A stretch of 41,576 nucleotides of DNA, taken from positions 1 through 41,576 of the forward strand of contig CACHDI010000011.1 in assembly GCA_902578545.1 (NCBI GenBank). The letters run 5' to 3'. Source of the stretch: an uncultured Alphaproteobacteria bacterium. Lineage in GTDB: Bacteria > Pseudomonadota > Alphaproteobacteria > Rhodobacterales > Rhodobacteraceae. The number at the start of each line of letters is the position of its first letter. Position 1 is the first letter of the stretch. Of this stretch, positions 17,372 to 27,274 are shown in pieces. The position numbers and the translations under genes were made by a program. The notes beneath the pieces were generated by a model. It ran no database searches. It worked only from the letters and a program-made list of their open reading frames with translations, and was not told where the DNA came from.

Positions 17372-18019
17372 ATGAGCAGCAAAATTCCATTTGAATTCGA
17401 CATATCAGTTTCTGCTGATAAGAAAAGGCGAGCCAAAAATAAAGGCTCTAGCGGCGCCTTTGAAAATTCGTCACGCCAATGTGATGTAGATGGGTGTGAA
17501 TTGATTGGAAAATACAGAGCCCCAAAATCACCCAAAAATGTTGATGAATTTAATTGGTTTTGTTTAAAACATGTTAAAGAGTATAATAGAAAGTGGAATT
17601 TTTTTGAAGGACACTCCCAACAAGATTTAGAAAATCAATTCAAAGCTGATAGTGTTTGGGAAAGAAAAACATCTCCTCTTAACAGTGATGTTAATAAAGA
17701 CAAAGTACAAGCTGAAGGTAAAGCTTGGGCAAGACTTGGATTAGAGGATCCATATGATCTTTTTTCTAATAAAAAAAATCCAAACTTAACCCAAAGAAAA
17801 TTATTTTCAAGAAGACTTCCAGCTAGTGAGAGAAAAGCTCTTGATATCCTTGGCGCTAACGATACTACTACAAAAAGTGAATTAAGAAAAATATACAAAG
17901 AGATGGTTAAAGACTTACACCCTGATAGAAACTCTGGTAGCAGAGCAGATGAAGATCGTTTATCAGAAGTCGTTTGGGCATGGGATCAAATAAAATCAAG
18001 TAAAAGTTTTAAAGATTAA
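17372..18019 (+). CDS. J-domain protein with N-terminal zinc-like cysteine cluster
   Basis: 215 residues. The J domain is C-terminal (about 154-210), with the HPD motif at 183-185 (KDLHPDRNSGS), opposite to classical DnaJ. A possible zinc site lies at C37, C42, C64 and H67 (QCDVDGC, then FCLKH). No G/F linker or DnaJ zinc-finger domain is present, so this is a type-C co-chaperone that should stimulate DnaK ATPase on a dedicated client. cobS begins 42 bases later, so it is probably in one transcript with cobS and cobT. A role in assembling the CobS/CobT complex is plausible but unproven. Confidence 0.9.
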   Translation: MSSKIPFEFDISVSADKKRRAKNKGSSGAFENSSRQCDVDGCELIGKYRAPKSPKNVDEFNWFCLKHVKEYNRKWNFFEGHSQQDLENQFKADSVWERKTSPLNSDVNKDKVQAEGKAWARLGLEDPYDLFSNKKNPNLTQRKLFSRRLPASERKALDILGANDTTTKSELRKIYKEMVKDLHPDRNSGSRADEDRLSEVVWAWDQIKSSKSFKD

Positions 18020-18061
18020 TTAATTTTAACTAATTTAGTTTTATAAAATGGGGCATCATTT

Positions 18062-19051
18062 ATGAGTGAAGTAATTCCAACTAAGACAATAGATATAGAG
18101 AAAACATTCAATATAGAATCAAAAATGAGCGTTAAAGGCTTTGAAAATTCAACCGATAGGGTTCCTGAGATAGATAGTTCATATAGATTTTCTAGAGAGA
18201 CTACTTTAGCAATTCTTGCTGGTTTTCAATATAATAGAAGAGTTATTATTCAGGGTTACCATGGTACTGGAAAATCCACCCATATTGAGCAGGTTGCTGC
18301 AAGACTTAATTGGCCATGTGTAAGGGTAAATCTAGACAGTCATATAAGCAGAATTGATCTTATAGGAAAAGATGTAATTAAATTAAAAGAAGGTAAACAA
18401 ATTACTGATTTCCAGGAAGGTATATTGCCCTGGGCATTACAAAACGCATGTGCTTTAGTTTTTGATGAATATGACGCAGGTAGACCAGATGTAATGTTTG
18501 TCATACAAAGGGTTTTAGAGACTGATGGAAAACTTACTTTACTTGACCAGAATCAAATTATCTCTCCTAATAAACATTTTAGATTATTTGCGACATCAAA
18601 TACTGTAGGGCTAGGAGATACAACAGGACTATATCACGGGACACAACAAATTAACCAAGGACAAATGGATAGATGGTCAATTGTTTCAACCTTGAATTAT
18701 CTACCAAATGATCATGAAATGGATATAGTATTGAGCAAATTACCATCAATGTCTTCAAATGAAGGAAAAAAAATAATATCACGAATGATTGCAGTTGCAG
18801 AACTTACAAGAAATGCTTTTGTCAATGGGGATATTTCAACTGTAATGTCTCCAAGAACAGTTATAAACTGGGCTCAAAACCTAGAGATTTTTAAAGACAT
18901 TGCTTTTTCTTTTAGAGTTACATTCCTGAATAAATGTGATGAGTTAGAAAGAACAACAGTAGCAGAATTTTTTCAAAGGTGTTTTGATCAAGAATTACCG
19001 GAGAGTTTAATGAGCTCAACAGATATTAATAGTAAAGCTCAAGATGAATAA
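18062..19051 (+). CDS. cobS: CobS-like AAA+ ATPase (cobaltochelatase subunit)
   Basis: 329 residues, standard for CobS. Walker A is GYHGTGKST at 65-73 and Walker B is LVFDEYD at about 132-138. The segment [21 protein letters not shown] is characteristic of CobS. In the aerobic cobalamin pathway CobS forms a ring with CobT that drives cobalt insertion by CobN into hydrogenobyrinate diamide. No cobN or other cobalamin gene is in the window. The CobS/CobT pair also occurs in alphaproteobacteria apart from the corrin cluster, so a different metal-insertion or chaperone role is possible. Its 3' end overlaps cobT by 8 bases. Confidence 0.92.
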   Translation: MSEVIPTKTIDIEKTFNIESKMSVKGFENSTDRVPEIDSSYRFSRETTLAILAGFQYNRRVIIQGYHGTGKSTHIEQVAARLNWPCVRVNLDSHISRIDLIGKDVIKLKEGKQITDFQEGILPWALQNACALVFDEYDAGRPDVMFVIQRVLETDGKLTLLDQNQIISPNKHFRLFATSNTVGLGDTTGLYHGTQQINQGQMDRWSIVSTLNYLPNDHEMDIVLSKLPSMSSNEGKKIISRMIAVAELTRNAFVNGDISTVMSPRTVINWAQNLEIFKDIAFSFRVTFLNKCDELERTTVAEFFQRCFDQELPESLMSSTDINSKAQDE

Positions 19052-20873
19052 AAACAAATCCTCTACTGAAACAGTTAAAAAAGCATTAAGTGAAACAACA
19101 AGAGCTATTTCTAAGAAAAGTGAATTAAATGTTAGTTTTGAAAGTGAAACTAACAAACATGACCAAACTAATGTTCAATTATCAAGAATCTCAAATAAAA
19201 AAACCAAAAATGAGATCCTAAATGCTAGAGGTGAATCTGATGCTCAAGCTCTGTTCATTAGATATCATGATAAAAAAATTGATCAAAAATATGCTCCACA
19301 AGGAGATATAGCATTAAATTTGTTTAATGAAATGGAGCAAGCACGTTGTGAAGCTATTGGCGGAATTATTTATCCAGGTGCTGCTAAAAATATTGAAAAT
19401 AATGTTGAAAAAAAAAGCAAAAAGTTTTTTGAGAATTCTGAGCCAAACAAAAAATTTCCTCTGCAAGATTCTTTAACACTTCTAATCAAAAAAAAAGCTT
19501 CAAACTTAAAGCTCTCTGAAAACTCTGAAAAGGGCTTAAAAATGTGGGAAGATTTTATATTAAATGAGAGTAAAAGTAATTTTACAAAGATTATAGGATC
19601 AATAGCAAACCAAGAAGAATTTGCCAAATTAAGTAGAAATATAATCAGAGATTTAGGCTACGGAGATCAATTAGGAGATGATCCAAATAAAGAGGATAGT
19701 GCAGAAAATGATAATCAAAAAGATGAAAGCAACAGTACTGACAATCCTGATGAAAATGATAATGCTGAACAACAACTTCCAGATGAAGTTGAAGAGTTAG
19801 TTTCAGAGAGTACTACAAGTGATGATCTTTCTGTAGAAGAGGAAGTTAATGAAGTTGAATCTCAGGAAGAAAGTAATGAGGACGAAAATAATAGAAAAAT
19901 AACTAATGCTTTTTTTTCCGAGGCTGATCCTAATTATAAAGTTTTTACTAACATATATGATGAAGAAATTTTAGCAGAGAATCTTGCAGATGAAGAAGAA
20001 CTTACAAAACTTAGAGTTTATCTAGAGCAGCAGCTCGATCAAGTAAAAGGAGCCGTTTCAAGACTCGCGAACAAATTACAACGAAGACTTCAAGCTCAAC
20101 AAAATCGATCCTGGAAGTTCGATCTTGAAGAAGGCTTTTTAGATGCTTCTAGACTGGCTAGGATAATTACAAATCCAACTACACCCTTAACTTATAAGCA
20201 AGAGAGTGAAATTGATTTTAAGGATACAGTGGTTACTCTTTTGATTGATAATTCAGGTTCCATGAGAGGTAGACCAATTTCAATAGCAGCAATCTGTGCG
20301 GAAATAATCGCTTCGACACTAGAAAGATGTCAAGTGAAATGTGAAATATTAGGTTTTACAACTAGAGCTTGGAAAGGCGGAAAATCAAGAGAGGATTGGC
20401 TTTCTAAAGACAGACCAAATAATCCTGGCCGCCTCAATGACCTTAGACATGTTATCTACAAACAAGCAGATGTTCCTTTGCGAAGAGCGAAACTAAATTT
20501 AGGTTTGATGATGAAAGAAGGATTGCTAAAAGAAAATATCGATGGAGAAGCATTAGAGTGGGCAAATAAGCGATTATCTAAAAGAAGTGAATCTAGAAAA
20601 ATTTTAATGGTTATTTCAGATGGAGCTCCAGTTGATGATTCTACTCTCTCAGTTAATTCTTCAAACTACCTAGAAAATCATCTCAAAAATGTGATTACGA
20701 TGATTGAAAAACGCGGTATAATAGAAGTCATTGCAATTGGTATTGGACACGATGTAACGCGATATTATCAAAATGCTATTACTATAACAGACATAGAACA
20801 GTTAGCTGGGGCCATGACAGAACAATTAGCAAGACTTTTTGATAAAAAAGAAAAAAAGCTTAAAGTAGCTTAG
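19044..20873 (+). CDS. cobT: CobT-like VWA protein (cobaltochelatase subunit)
   Basis: 609 residues, in the normal CobT range. It has an N-terminal CobT domain, a highly acidic low-complexity linker at about 211-285, and a C-terminal VWA domain. The metal-ion-dependent adhesion site is DNSGSM (402-407), completed by the threonine in FTTRAW and the aspartate in ISDGAP. It pairs with the CobS AAA+ ring just upstream (8-base overlap, so coupled translation). The acidic linker has few conserved positions, as in the family. Function as part of a cobaltochelatase is the textbook role; whether CobN exists in this genome is unknown from here. Confidence 0.93.
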   Translation: MNKNKSSTETVKKALSETTRAISKKSELNVSFESETNKHDQTNVQLSRISNKKTKNEILNARGESDAQALFIRYHDKKIDQKYAPQGDIALNLFNEMEQARCEAIGGIIYPGAAKNIENNVEKKSKKFFENSEPNKKFPLQDSLTLLIKKKASNLKLSENSEKGLKMWEDFILNESKSNFTKIIGSIANQEEFAKLSRNIIRDLGYGDQLGDDPNKEDSAENDNQKDESNSTDNPDENDNAEQQLPDEVEELVSESTTSDDLSVEEEVNEVESQEESNEDENNRKITNAFFSEADPNYKVFTNIYDEEILAENLADEEELTKLRVYLEQQLDQVKGAVSRLANKLQRRLQAQQNRSWKFDLEEGFLDASRLARIITNPTTPLTYKQESEIDFKDTVVTLLIDNSGSMRGRPISIAAICAEIIASTLERCQVKCEILGFTTRAWKGGKSREDWLSKDRPNNPGRLNDLRHVIYKQADVPLRRAKLNLGLMMKEGLLKENIDGEALEWANKRLSKRSESRKILMVISDGAPVDDSTLSVNSSNYLENHLKNVITMIEKRGIIEVIAIGIGHDVTRYYQNAITITDIEQLAGAMTEQLARLFDKKEKKLKVA

Positions 20874-20901
20874 AATAAAAAAATATGAATATTTAGAAAT
20901 C

Positions 20902-22725
20902 ATGAATAGTTTTACGATTACAAGTACTGAGGACATTAAAAAAAAGAATAATTCTTTGTCATCTGCTACAGCTAAAATAAAATCTGTAAGAAACTTAATG
21001 TCAAAATATAAAATTGGGGCTTATTTAATACCCAGAGCGGATTGCTTTCAGGGTGAATTTATTTCAGAAAATGATAATAGACTAAGGTGGATAACCAATT
21101 TTTCTGGCTCAGCTGGTTTATGCATAGTCACTATGAAAACTATAGCTCTTTTTGTAGATGGCAGATATACCATACAAGCAGAAATTGAAAAAAATAGCTC
21201 AAAAATTATAGTTTATAAACTCAATAAAACTATCATAGCTAACTGGTTTAAAAAAAATGTCATTAGTCATGATAAAATAGGTTTTGATCCCTGGTTACAT
21301 ACATGGAATGAAATTCAAAATCTAAAAAGTGAATTTAGGGGTAAGTATAAATTCAAAAAAGTTAAGAATATTATTGATAAAATATGGATAGATAAACCTA
21401 AAGAAGAATATCATAAAATATTCAAACTTTCCGATAAATATACAGGACATTCATATACTGCAAAACTTGCCCAAATAAACAAGTTAAAAAACAATTTTAA
21501 GGTAGACTATATTATCTATACTCTACCTGAATCCATTTGTTGGTTAGCTAATATAAGAGGTTTTGATATTCCTAACACTCCAATTGCGCAATCATATGCG
21601 ATCCAAAAAAAAAACGGTGACCTTAATATATTTATAAAAAAAGAAAAATTAAGTGAAGATTTAGTTGAGAATTTTGGTCCAAAGGTTAAATTTTTTGATA
21701 TAAGTTTTTTCTCAAAAAAACTTAAAAAATTAAAAGGAAAAATTTGGTTAGATGGAAACAACTGCCCTACAGCAGTTAGAAGTTTAATATCATCAAAAAG
21801 AAATAAAATTTTTAATGAATTAGACCCAGCCTTATCAATAAAATCTATCAAGAATAAAGTAGAAATTCGAAATAGTAGAATTGCTCACAAAAAAGATGGG
21901 TTAGCTATAATCAATCTGCTTTATTGGATAGAACAAAACAAAAGAAGCCGAATTTCTGAAATAGATATAATTGAAAAAGTAGCTGAATTTCGAAAAAAAA
22001 CTTCAAATTATTTTGGACCATCCTTTGATACAATTTGTGGCTCAGGACCAAATGGGGCTATAATTCATTATAGAGCTAATTCAAAAACAAATAGAATAAT
22101 TAAAAGTGGTGATTTGGTTTTAATTGATAGTGGTGGACAATATCTTGAAGGTACCACTGATATTACAAGAACTATAGGATTTGGAAAAGTAAATTACTTG
22201 AAAAGAAAACAATACACACTTGTATTGAAAGGTATGATTGCTGTTTCTAATTTGAAATGGCCATTAGGTTTAACTGGAAAAGACTTAGATAGCATTCCTA
22301 GATACCATTTATGGCAAGAAAACTTAGATTATGAACATGGAACCGGACATGGTGTAGGATCATTTCTTTCGGTACATGAAGGGCCACAAGGATTATCAAA
22401 AAGAAACGAGGTAGAACTAAAATCTGGTATGATAGTTTCAAATGAACCAGGATATTATTTGCAAAATAGTCACGGTATAAGAATCGAAAATCTACTTTTA
22501 ATAAAGGAACCAACAGAACAATCTCAAATTGAAAAAATTAAAACTTTATCTTTCGAAACATTAACTTACTGTCCATTTGATAGATTTTTAATAATTAAAG
22601 ATTTACTTACTATTCAAGAAATAGAATGGATAAATAGTTATCACCAAAAAGTAATTAAAAAATACGAAGCAAGATTAGATGGTGAAAAAAGATCTTGGTT
22701 AAATAAAATCTGTTCAAAACTATAA
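20902..22725 (+). CDS. Aminopeptidase P family (Xaa-Pro aminopeptidase, M24)
   Basis: 607 residues, the long three-domain form. Two creatinase-like N-terminal domains (about 25-160 and 170-310) precede the pita-bread catalytic domain. All five metal ligands can be assigned: D409 (LVLIDSGG), D420 (GTTDITRT), H483 (EHGTGHGVGSF), E515 (SNEPGYY) and E529 (GIRIENLLL). It removes the first residue when proline is second and so completes peptide degradation with PepN. It lies 28 bases after cobT on the same strand and ends 2 bases from the convergent thioesterase gene. The large form is usual in alphaproteobacteria and eukaryotes. The N-terminal half is lysine-rich. Confidence 0.95.
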   Translation: MNSFTITSTEDIKKKNNSLSSATAKIKSVRNLMSKYKIGAYLIPRADCFQGEFISENDNRLRWITNFSGSAGLCIVTMKTIALFVDGRYTIQAEIEKNSSKIIVYKLNKTIIANWFKKNVISHDKIGFDPWLHTWNEIQNLKSEFRGKYKFKKVKNIIDKIWIDKPKEEYHKIFKLSDKYTGHSYTAKLAQINKLKNNFKVDYIIYTLPESICWLANIRGFDIPNTPIAQSYAIQKKNGDLNIFIKKEKLSEDLVENFGPKVKFFDISFFSKKLKKLKGKIWLDGNNCPTAVRSLISSKRNKIFNELDPALSIKSIKNKVEIRNSRIAHKKDGLAIINLLYWIEQNKRSRISEIDIIEKVAEFRKKTSNYFGPSFDTICGSGPNGAIIHYRANSKTNRIIKSGDLVLIDSGGQYLEGTTDITRTIGFGKVNYLKRKQYTLVLKGMIAVSNLKWPLGLTGKDLDSIPRYHLWQENLDYEHGTGHGVGSFLSVHEGPQGLSKRNEVELKSGMIVSNEPGYYLQNSHGIRIENLLLIKEPTEQSQIEKIKTLSFETLTYCPFDRFLIIKDLLTIQEIEWINSYHQKVIKKYEARLDGEKRSWLNKICSKL

Positions 22726-22727
22726 TT

Positions 22728-23225
22728 TTATTTTTTTCTAATCTTTATTTCTTTACCAATTTGTAATGGCAATTTAAATATTTTAGAGTTCTTTTTATAA
22801 TCTTCTATCCTGTTTATGACATCGATGTCATATTCAACTGATTTTCTTATATTCAAATCAACATTAATCAATAGAGTTTCGCAAACAGCAACTTGCTTAT
22901 TTGTATTAAAATTTATCATTTCTAAAACTAGGTGAATCTTTTTATTATCTGAATTTATTAAATAAATCTTAGTAAAAAATTCGTCAGTTAGTCTTAATTC
23001 GTCTAAATAATGGTAGTTAGCCTGAAGAGAATAAGGTCCTTTTTTCTCTCTTTTAACATATGTGGGACCAATTTCTAAATTTTTCTCTAAGAAGTCATCC
23101 AAAGCTTTATCAAAAGCAAGTGTATAATAAGCAACATTCATATGACCATTATAATCAATCCACTCTTCACGAACACTTTGAACGCTACTTTCAAAAAGTT
23201 CAAAATTATTTTTTTTGGTATACAT
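22728..23225 (-). CDS. Hotdog-fold thioesterase (acyl-CoA thioesterase-like)
   Basis: 165 residues. The 4HBT-type active-site motif is WIDYNGHMNVAYY (residues 22-34), followed by the long helix and the beta strands of a hotdog fold (YSLQANYHYLDELRLTD and KIHLVLEMIN). The EWxDYNGHM form is close to that in stand-alone thioesterases and in the domain fused to some carnitine dehydrogenases, where betainyl-CoA is the substrate. That likeness is from memory and does not fix the substrate. It is a single gene on its strand, convergent with the aminopeptidase P gene and divergent from the D-lactate dehydrogenase-like gene (82-base gap). Confidence 0.85.
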   Translation of the reverse strand: MYTKKNNFELFESSVQSVREEWIDYNGHMNVAYYTLAFDKALDDFLEKNLEIGPTYVKREKKGPYSLQANYHYLDELRLTDEFFTKIYLINSDNKKIHLVLEMINFNTNKQVAVCETLLINVDLNIRKSVEYDIDVINRIEDYKKNSKIFKLPLQIGKEIKIRKK

Positions 23226-23307
23226 ATTCTAAGCTCTTCACTTTTTCCGAAATAATGTCAATATAAGATTATTAATACACAATAATATAACAACCTTATG
23301 AAATAAA

Positions 23308-24681
23308 ATGACAATAGAAAATGCAATAGAAAAAGTAGGAAAAATTCTTAACGGACGTTTGAGTACTGGAATTTCTATAAGAAAGCAACATGGAACTAAT
23401 GAAACTTATTTTCCAGAGATCTTACCAGACGCAGTAGCTTTTGTTAATAACTCTAAAGAAGTATCAGATATTGCATCTATTTGTAATCAAGAAGAATGTC
23501 CTATTGTAGCGTGGGGGACTGGTACATCATTAGAAGGAAATGCTTTGGCAAAAAGAGGCGGTATATCTTTAAATATGATGAATATGAATAAAATCCTTAA
23601 GGTTAATTCAGAAGATATGGACGTAGTTGTACAACCAGGTGTTACTAGAGAGGACTTGAATTCTTTTATAAAAGACAAGGGCTTATTTTTTCCTGTTGAT
23701 CCCGGAGCAAATGCCTCACTTGGAGGTATGGCGGCAACTAGAGCCTCAGGTACAACGGCTGTCAGATATGGTACAATGCGGGAAAATGTCTTAGGTTTAG
23801 AAGTTGTATTAGCAAACGGAAAAATAATTAGAACTGGTGGTAGATCAAAAAAATCAGCAGCTGGATATGACTTAACAAAACTAATCGTTGGATCCGAAGG
23901 TACTTTAGGACTAATAACAGAGCTTACTTTAAAACTACAAGGAATTCCAGAATCGATATCGGCTGCTATATGTTCATTTCCCTCTGTTGATAATGCAGTA
24001 AGAACTGTTATTCAAACTATACAAATGGGAATTCCTATGGCTAGAATGGAGCTTGTAGACTCTCAAACGATAGAAGCATGCAATGATTATTTCAATGAAG
24101 ATATGCATGTATCACCGCATTTATTTTTAGAGTTTCATGGTTCAGAAGATTCAGTAAATGAACAATCCAAATTAGTTTCTGAAATAGCAGAAAGTTTTTC
24201 AGGTTCAAATTTCAAGTGGTCTTCAAGACAAGAAGAAAGAAACAAACTTTGGAAAAATAGACATAATGCATTTTATGCCGTAAAATCAAAATACCCAGAA
24301 CATAAAGCAATTGCTACTGATGCTTGTGTACCTATATCAGAACTAGCCAATCTAATTGATCAAACAGCAAAAGATATTGAAGAAAGTGGAATTCCAGGCC
24401 CAATATGGGGACATGTAGGAGATGGTAATTTTCATGCAACCCTACTTATTAAAAAAGGAAATTTAAAAGAAAAAAAAATAGCACAATCCATAATTCATAG
24501 AATGTGTGAGAGATCTTTAGAACTTGGGGGTACAGTAACAGGAGAGCATGGTATTGGGATGGGTAAACTTAACTTTATGGAAAAAGAGCATGGTTATGCT
24601 TGGGATATTATGACTACAATTAAAAAGACTTTAGACCCAAATTTAATTCTAAACCCTGGAAAAGTTATAAAGTCCAATTAA
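23308..24681 (+). CDS. dld: FAD-dependent D-lactate dehydrogenase-like oxidoreductase
   Basis: 457 residues. The FAD-binding PCMH domain has WGTGTSLEGNALA (69-81), FFPVDPGANASLGGMAA, SGTTAVRYGTMRENVLGLEVV and LIVGSEGTLGLITELTL. The C-terminal cap has WGHVGDGNFHATLL and GEHGIGMGK. These match the D-lactate dehydrogenase (cytochrome) branch related to human LDHD more closely than glycolate oxidase GlcD. Electrons would go to cytochrome c or quinone. Other D-2-hydroxyacids are possible substrates. It precedes the 3-hydroxyisobutyrate dehydrogenase-family gene by 30 bases. Confidence 0.88.
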   Translation: MTIENAIEKVGKILNGRLSTGISIRKQHGTNETYFPEILPDAVAFVNNSKEVSDIASICNQEECPIVAWGTGTSLEGNALAKRGGISLNMMNMNKILKVNSEDMDVVVQPGVTREDLNSFIKDKGLFFPVDPGANASLGGMAATRASGTTAVRYGTMRENVLGLEVVLANGKIIRTGGRSKKSAAGYDLTKLIVGSEGTLGLITELTLKLQGIPESISAAICSFPSVDNAVRTVIQTIQMGIPMARMELVDSQTIEACNDYFNEDMHVSPHLFLEFHGSEDSVNEQSKLVSEIAESFSGSNFKWSSRQEERNKLWKNRHNAFYAVKSKYPEHKAIATDACVPISELANLIDQTAKDIEESGIPGPIWGHVGDGNFHATLLIKKGNLKEKKIAQSIIHRMCERSLELGGTVTGEHGIGMGKLNFMEKEHGYAWDIMTTIKKTLDPNLILNPGKVIKSN

Positions 24682-24711
24682 ATAATAATAAATAATTCCA
24701 AATTCTTAATA

Positions 24712-25593
24712 ATGTTACTTAATAAAAAAAATGATCTAACCAAAAAAAAAATAGGGTTTATTGGTGTAGGCATCATGGGTGAAGGTATGGTGTATAAGCT
24801 AATCGAAGCTAATCATAAACTATTTGTAAAAAAAAATAAAAATCCCAATCCTATTAACAGAGTAAAAAAAAAAGGTGCATTCGAACTTAAAACAATCAAA
24901 GAGATTGTAAGAAAATGTGAAATAATCATTTTATGCCTACCTAATTCAAGTGTAGCAAAAAAAATAATTCTTGAAATAGGTCAAACATGTTCAAAAAAGA
25001 AGCTAGTAATTGATTGTACAACAAATAATTATAATTCTGTTTTGTATTTTAAAAAGCTATCCAAAATTTATAATTTTAATTACGTTGAAGCACCTATATC
25101 AGGTGGTAGTTTACAAGCAAAAAATGGAAACTTAGGCGCCTTTATTGGATCTAACAAAAAAAATTTTAGAGAAGCAAAACAAATACTAAAACCTTGTTGT
25201 AAAAAAATTTTAAGAATAGGTAAGATAGGTATGGGGACAAAAGCAAAGCTAATCTCTAATTTTTTAGCACTAGGAACATCAACTCTTGTTATAGAAAGCT
25301 TAAAAATTGCAAAAAAACTAAGTATTAACTGGAAAAAATTTTATAAATTATCTTCTCTTGGATCCGGTTCTTCAAAATCATTGGATAGAATTGCTCCAAA
25401 AGCTTTACAAAAAGATTATGATAGTTATTTATTCACGATTGAAAATACCATAAAAGATCTCAATTATATGATAGAAATATTTAAAGAATATAAGGGTATA
25501 AAGAAATTAACACGAACCTTACTTAAATTCTACGTCAAAGACAAAAAGAAATATGGAGGCAAAGCTTTTATAAGTAATAGGTTGAAAGACTAG
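24712..25593 (+). CDS. NAD(P)-dependent beta-hydroxyacid dehydrogenase (3-hydroxyisobutyrate dehydrogenase family)
   Basis: 293 residues. The Rossmann motif GFIGVGIMGEGM is at 15-26. The catalytic lysine is K179 with N183 in GMGTKAKLISNFL, and PISGGSLQAKNGNLG (128-142) is the substrate-loop signature. The family oxidises beta-hydroxyacids or reduces semialdehydes (3-hydroxyisobutyrate, tartronate semialdehyde, glyoxylate and others), so the substrate cannot be named. It is probably in one transcript with the upstream dehydrogenase. The sequence is more lysine-rich than its neighbours. The 3' end is covered by a 10-bp inverted repeat shared with the end of recN. Confidence 0.88.
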   Translation: MLLNKKNDLTKKKIGFIGVGIMGEGMVYKLIEANHKLFVKKNKNPNPINRVKKKGAFELKTIKEIVRKCEIIILCLPNSSVAKKIILEIGQTCSKKKLVIDCTTNNYNSVLYFKKLSKIYNFNYVEAPISGGSLQAKNGNLGAFIGSNKKNFREAKQILKPCCKKILRIGKIGMGTKAKLISNFLALGTSTLVIESLKIAKKLSINWKKFYKLSSLGSGSSKSLDRIAPKALQKDYDSYLFTIENTIKDLNYMIEIFKEYKGIKKLTRTLLKFYVKDKKKYGGKAFISNRLKD

Positions 25594-25615
25594 ATTTATT
25601 TTTTAAACCTATTAC
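25574..25615. terminator. Possible bidirectional stem-loop between convergent genes
   Basis: GTAATAGGTT (25574-25583) and AACCTATTAC (25606-25615) are perfect inverted repeats, with 22 bases between them including a T-rich stretch. It covers the end of the dehydrogenase gene (stop at 25591-25593) and abuts the recN stop at 25617. It lies where both transcripts must end. The stem is AT-rich and there is no clean T-run immediately after it, so it is not a textbook intrinsic terminator. Confidence 0.35.
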
Positions 25616-25616
25616 G

Positions 25617-27272
25617 TTATGGCATTAACTTTTCAGCTGCTGCAATCGCTTCTTTTGTAACTACCTTTCCTGAAATCATTCTAGCTAATTCCTTTTTCTT
25701 ATTATCTTCGTCTAACTCTCTAGTAAAACTAATTGGAAATCCATCTTCACTAATTTTTTTACTAACTTTCCAATGCTTATTTGCTTTAGCGGCCACTTGA
25801 GGGGAGTGTGTTATAAGTAAAATCTGTTCAGTTTTTGACAAAATTGATAACCTTTCACCTACAGACTCAGCTGTAGCGCCTCCAATGCCTCTATCAATTT
25901 CATCAAAAATTAAAGTTAAACCTTCTGTTTTCTTTGCCAGAGAAACTTTTATAGCTAAAAGTATTCTTGATAATTCACCACCAGACGCAATCTTTTCTAA
26001 ATCTTGAACTGCTAAATTATTGTTACGCATAAGAAAAACAATTTCATCTTTTCCAATAATTGTTTTTTCTTTTTTCTCATTACAATTGATTAAAAACTTT
26101 ATTCCATCCATTTTCAAATGTGACAATTCATGATTAACAATTTTACTAAGTTGTTCACTTTTTTCTTTTCTAATATTAGAAATTAGATTAGCAATATTAT
26201 CATAATTATTTTCAGTTTCTAATAAATCCTCGTTTATTGATTTAATTTCTTCATCAAAATTGTCAAATTCATGAAGATCCTTTTCTAGTTCTGTCTTCAA
26301 CGATATTAATTCATCAGCAAAAACATTATGCTTTCTCGACAATCCTTTTATTTCAAATAACCTATCCTCGATATCTTCCAGGCTCATGTCACCATAAGAA
26401 AAGTTTTTAAGTAATTCTTGGATATTTCTTTCAGCTTCATCTAAGTTATTAATAATGAGATTTAAACCATCTATAGATTCATCTAGTAATTTGTTTTTGG
26501 AAAGTAATTCAGATATTTTTTCTAATTTAATAATACTAGTTGTAATATTTTTATTTGTTTCATTTTGAGTAATTAAATCATATGATTCCTTGAGATATTC
26601 TATAATTTTATTTGATGATTTTAATGTTTTTCTTTTAATTTCTAATTCTTCAAATTCTCCAGGCATTAAATTTAATTTTTTCAGTTCCAAAAATGACTTT
26701 TTTTTAAACTCTAATTCTTCTAAAGATTTATTTTTGAGTTTTATTAAGTTAGATAATTTTTCTTTGTGACCATTTAATTTGGACCAAATTTGTTTTAGTT
26801 CATTTATTTTTTTTTTATTCGAACAAAAATCATCCAGTAAGTTAATATGATTTTGTTTTCTTAAAATTTTGGAATTATTTTTTTGATCAACAAATTCAAT
26901 TATCTTTTCGCCCAAGGATTTCAATATCTCAGTCGTACAATTTATATCATTAATGTAGGACTTTTTCCTTCCATCACTAAACTCAACCCTCCTCACAATT
27001 AAAGTTTCCAAAACTGGAATGGATAGCTCTGAGATAAAGTCTACAACATCACTCATACCATCTATTCCAAACTCAACAGTGACTTCTCCTCGTTTTTCGT
27101 TTTCTTTCAAAAGGCTCCTTCTAGTTTTATTTCCCATAACAAAATCAAGACAATCAAAAATTATCGATTTTCCTGAACCAGTTTCACCAGTAAAAACATT
27201 TAGACCACTAGAAAAAAATATTTCTGCTTTTTCTATCAATAACATATTCGTTATGGAAAGTGATTTTATCAA
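25617..27272 (-). CDS. recN: DNA repair protein RecN
   Basis: 551 residues, as expected (about 550-570). Walker A is FTGETGSGKS (27-36). The ABC signature is IASGGELSRILLA, Walker B is LIFDEIDRGIGG, and the H-loop is LLITHSPQVAAKA. The middle is long coiled-coil, as in SMC-like repair proteins. RecN tethers broken DNA ends in recombinational double-strand break repair. It starts at TTG 27272, 2 bases after the bamD stop, with AAGG 10 bases upstream inside bamD; the first in-frame ATG would drop conserved residues. It is the last gene of the long dcw-lpxC-bamD run. Confidence 0.96.
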   Translation of the reverse strand: MIKSLSITNMLLIEKAEIFFSSGLNVFTGETGSGKSIIFDCLDFVMGNKTRRSLLKENEKRGEVTVEFGIDGMSDVVDFISELSIPVLETLIVRRVEFSDGRKKSYINDINCTTEILKSLGEKIIEFVDQKNNSKILRKQNHINLLDDFCSNKKKINELKQIWSKLNGHKEKLSNLIKLKNKSLEELEFKKKSFLELKKLNLMPGEFEELEIKRKTLKSSNKIIEYLKESYDLITQNETNKNITTSIIKLEKISELLSKNKLLDESIDGLNLIINNLDEAERNIQELLKNFSYGDMSLEDIEDRLFEIKGLSRKHNVFADELISLKTELEKDLHEFDNFDEEIKSINEDLLETENNYDNIANLISNIRKEKSEQLSKIVNHELSHLKMDGIKFLINCNEKKEKTIIGKDEIVFLMRNNNLAVQDLEKIASGGELSRILLAIKVSLAKKTEGLTLIFDEIDRGIGGATAESVGERLSILSKTEQILLITHSPQVAAKANKHWKVSKKISEDGFPISFTRELDEDNKKKELARMISGKVVTKEAIAAAEKLMP

Positions 27273-27274
27273 TT

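Noticed and set aside
19674-19904. Low-complexity acidic tract in cobT as a possible repeat expansion
   Set aside because: An acidic, poorly conserved linker is normal between the N-terminal and VWA domains of CobT, and no exact repeat unit is present.
21516-21851. 111-codon open frame opposite the aminopeptidase P gene
   Set aside because: It is antisense to a gene with all catalytic residues assigned, and its translation has no recognisable domain.
24712-25593. Foreign origin of the lysine-rich dehydrogenase gene
   Set aside because: The poly-A/lysine bias is also seen in the neighbouring aminopeptidase P and recN genes and fits the AT-rich background; no mobile element adjoins it.
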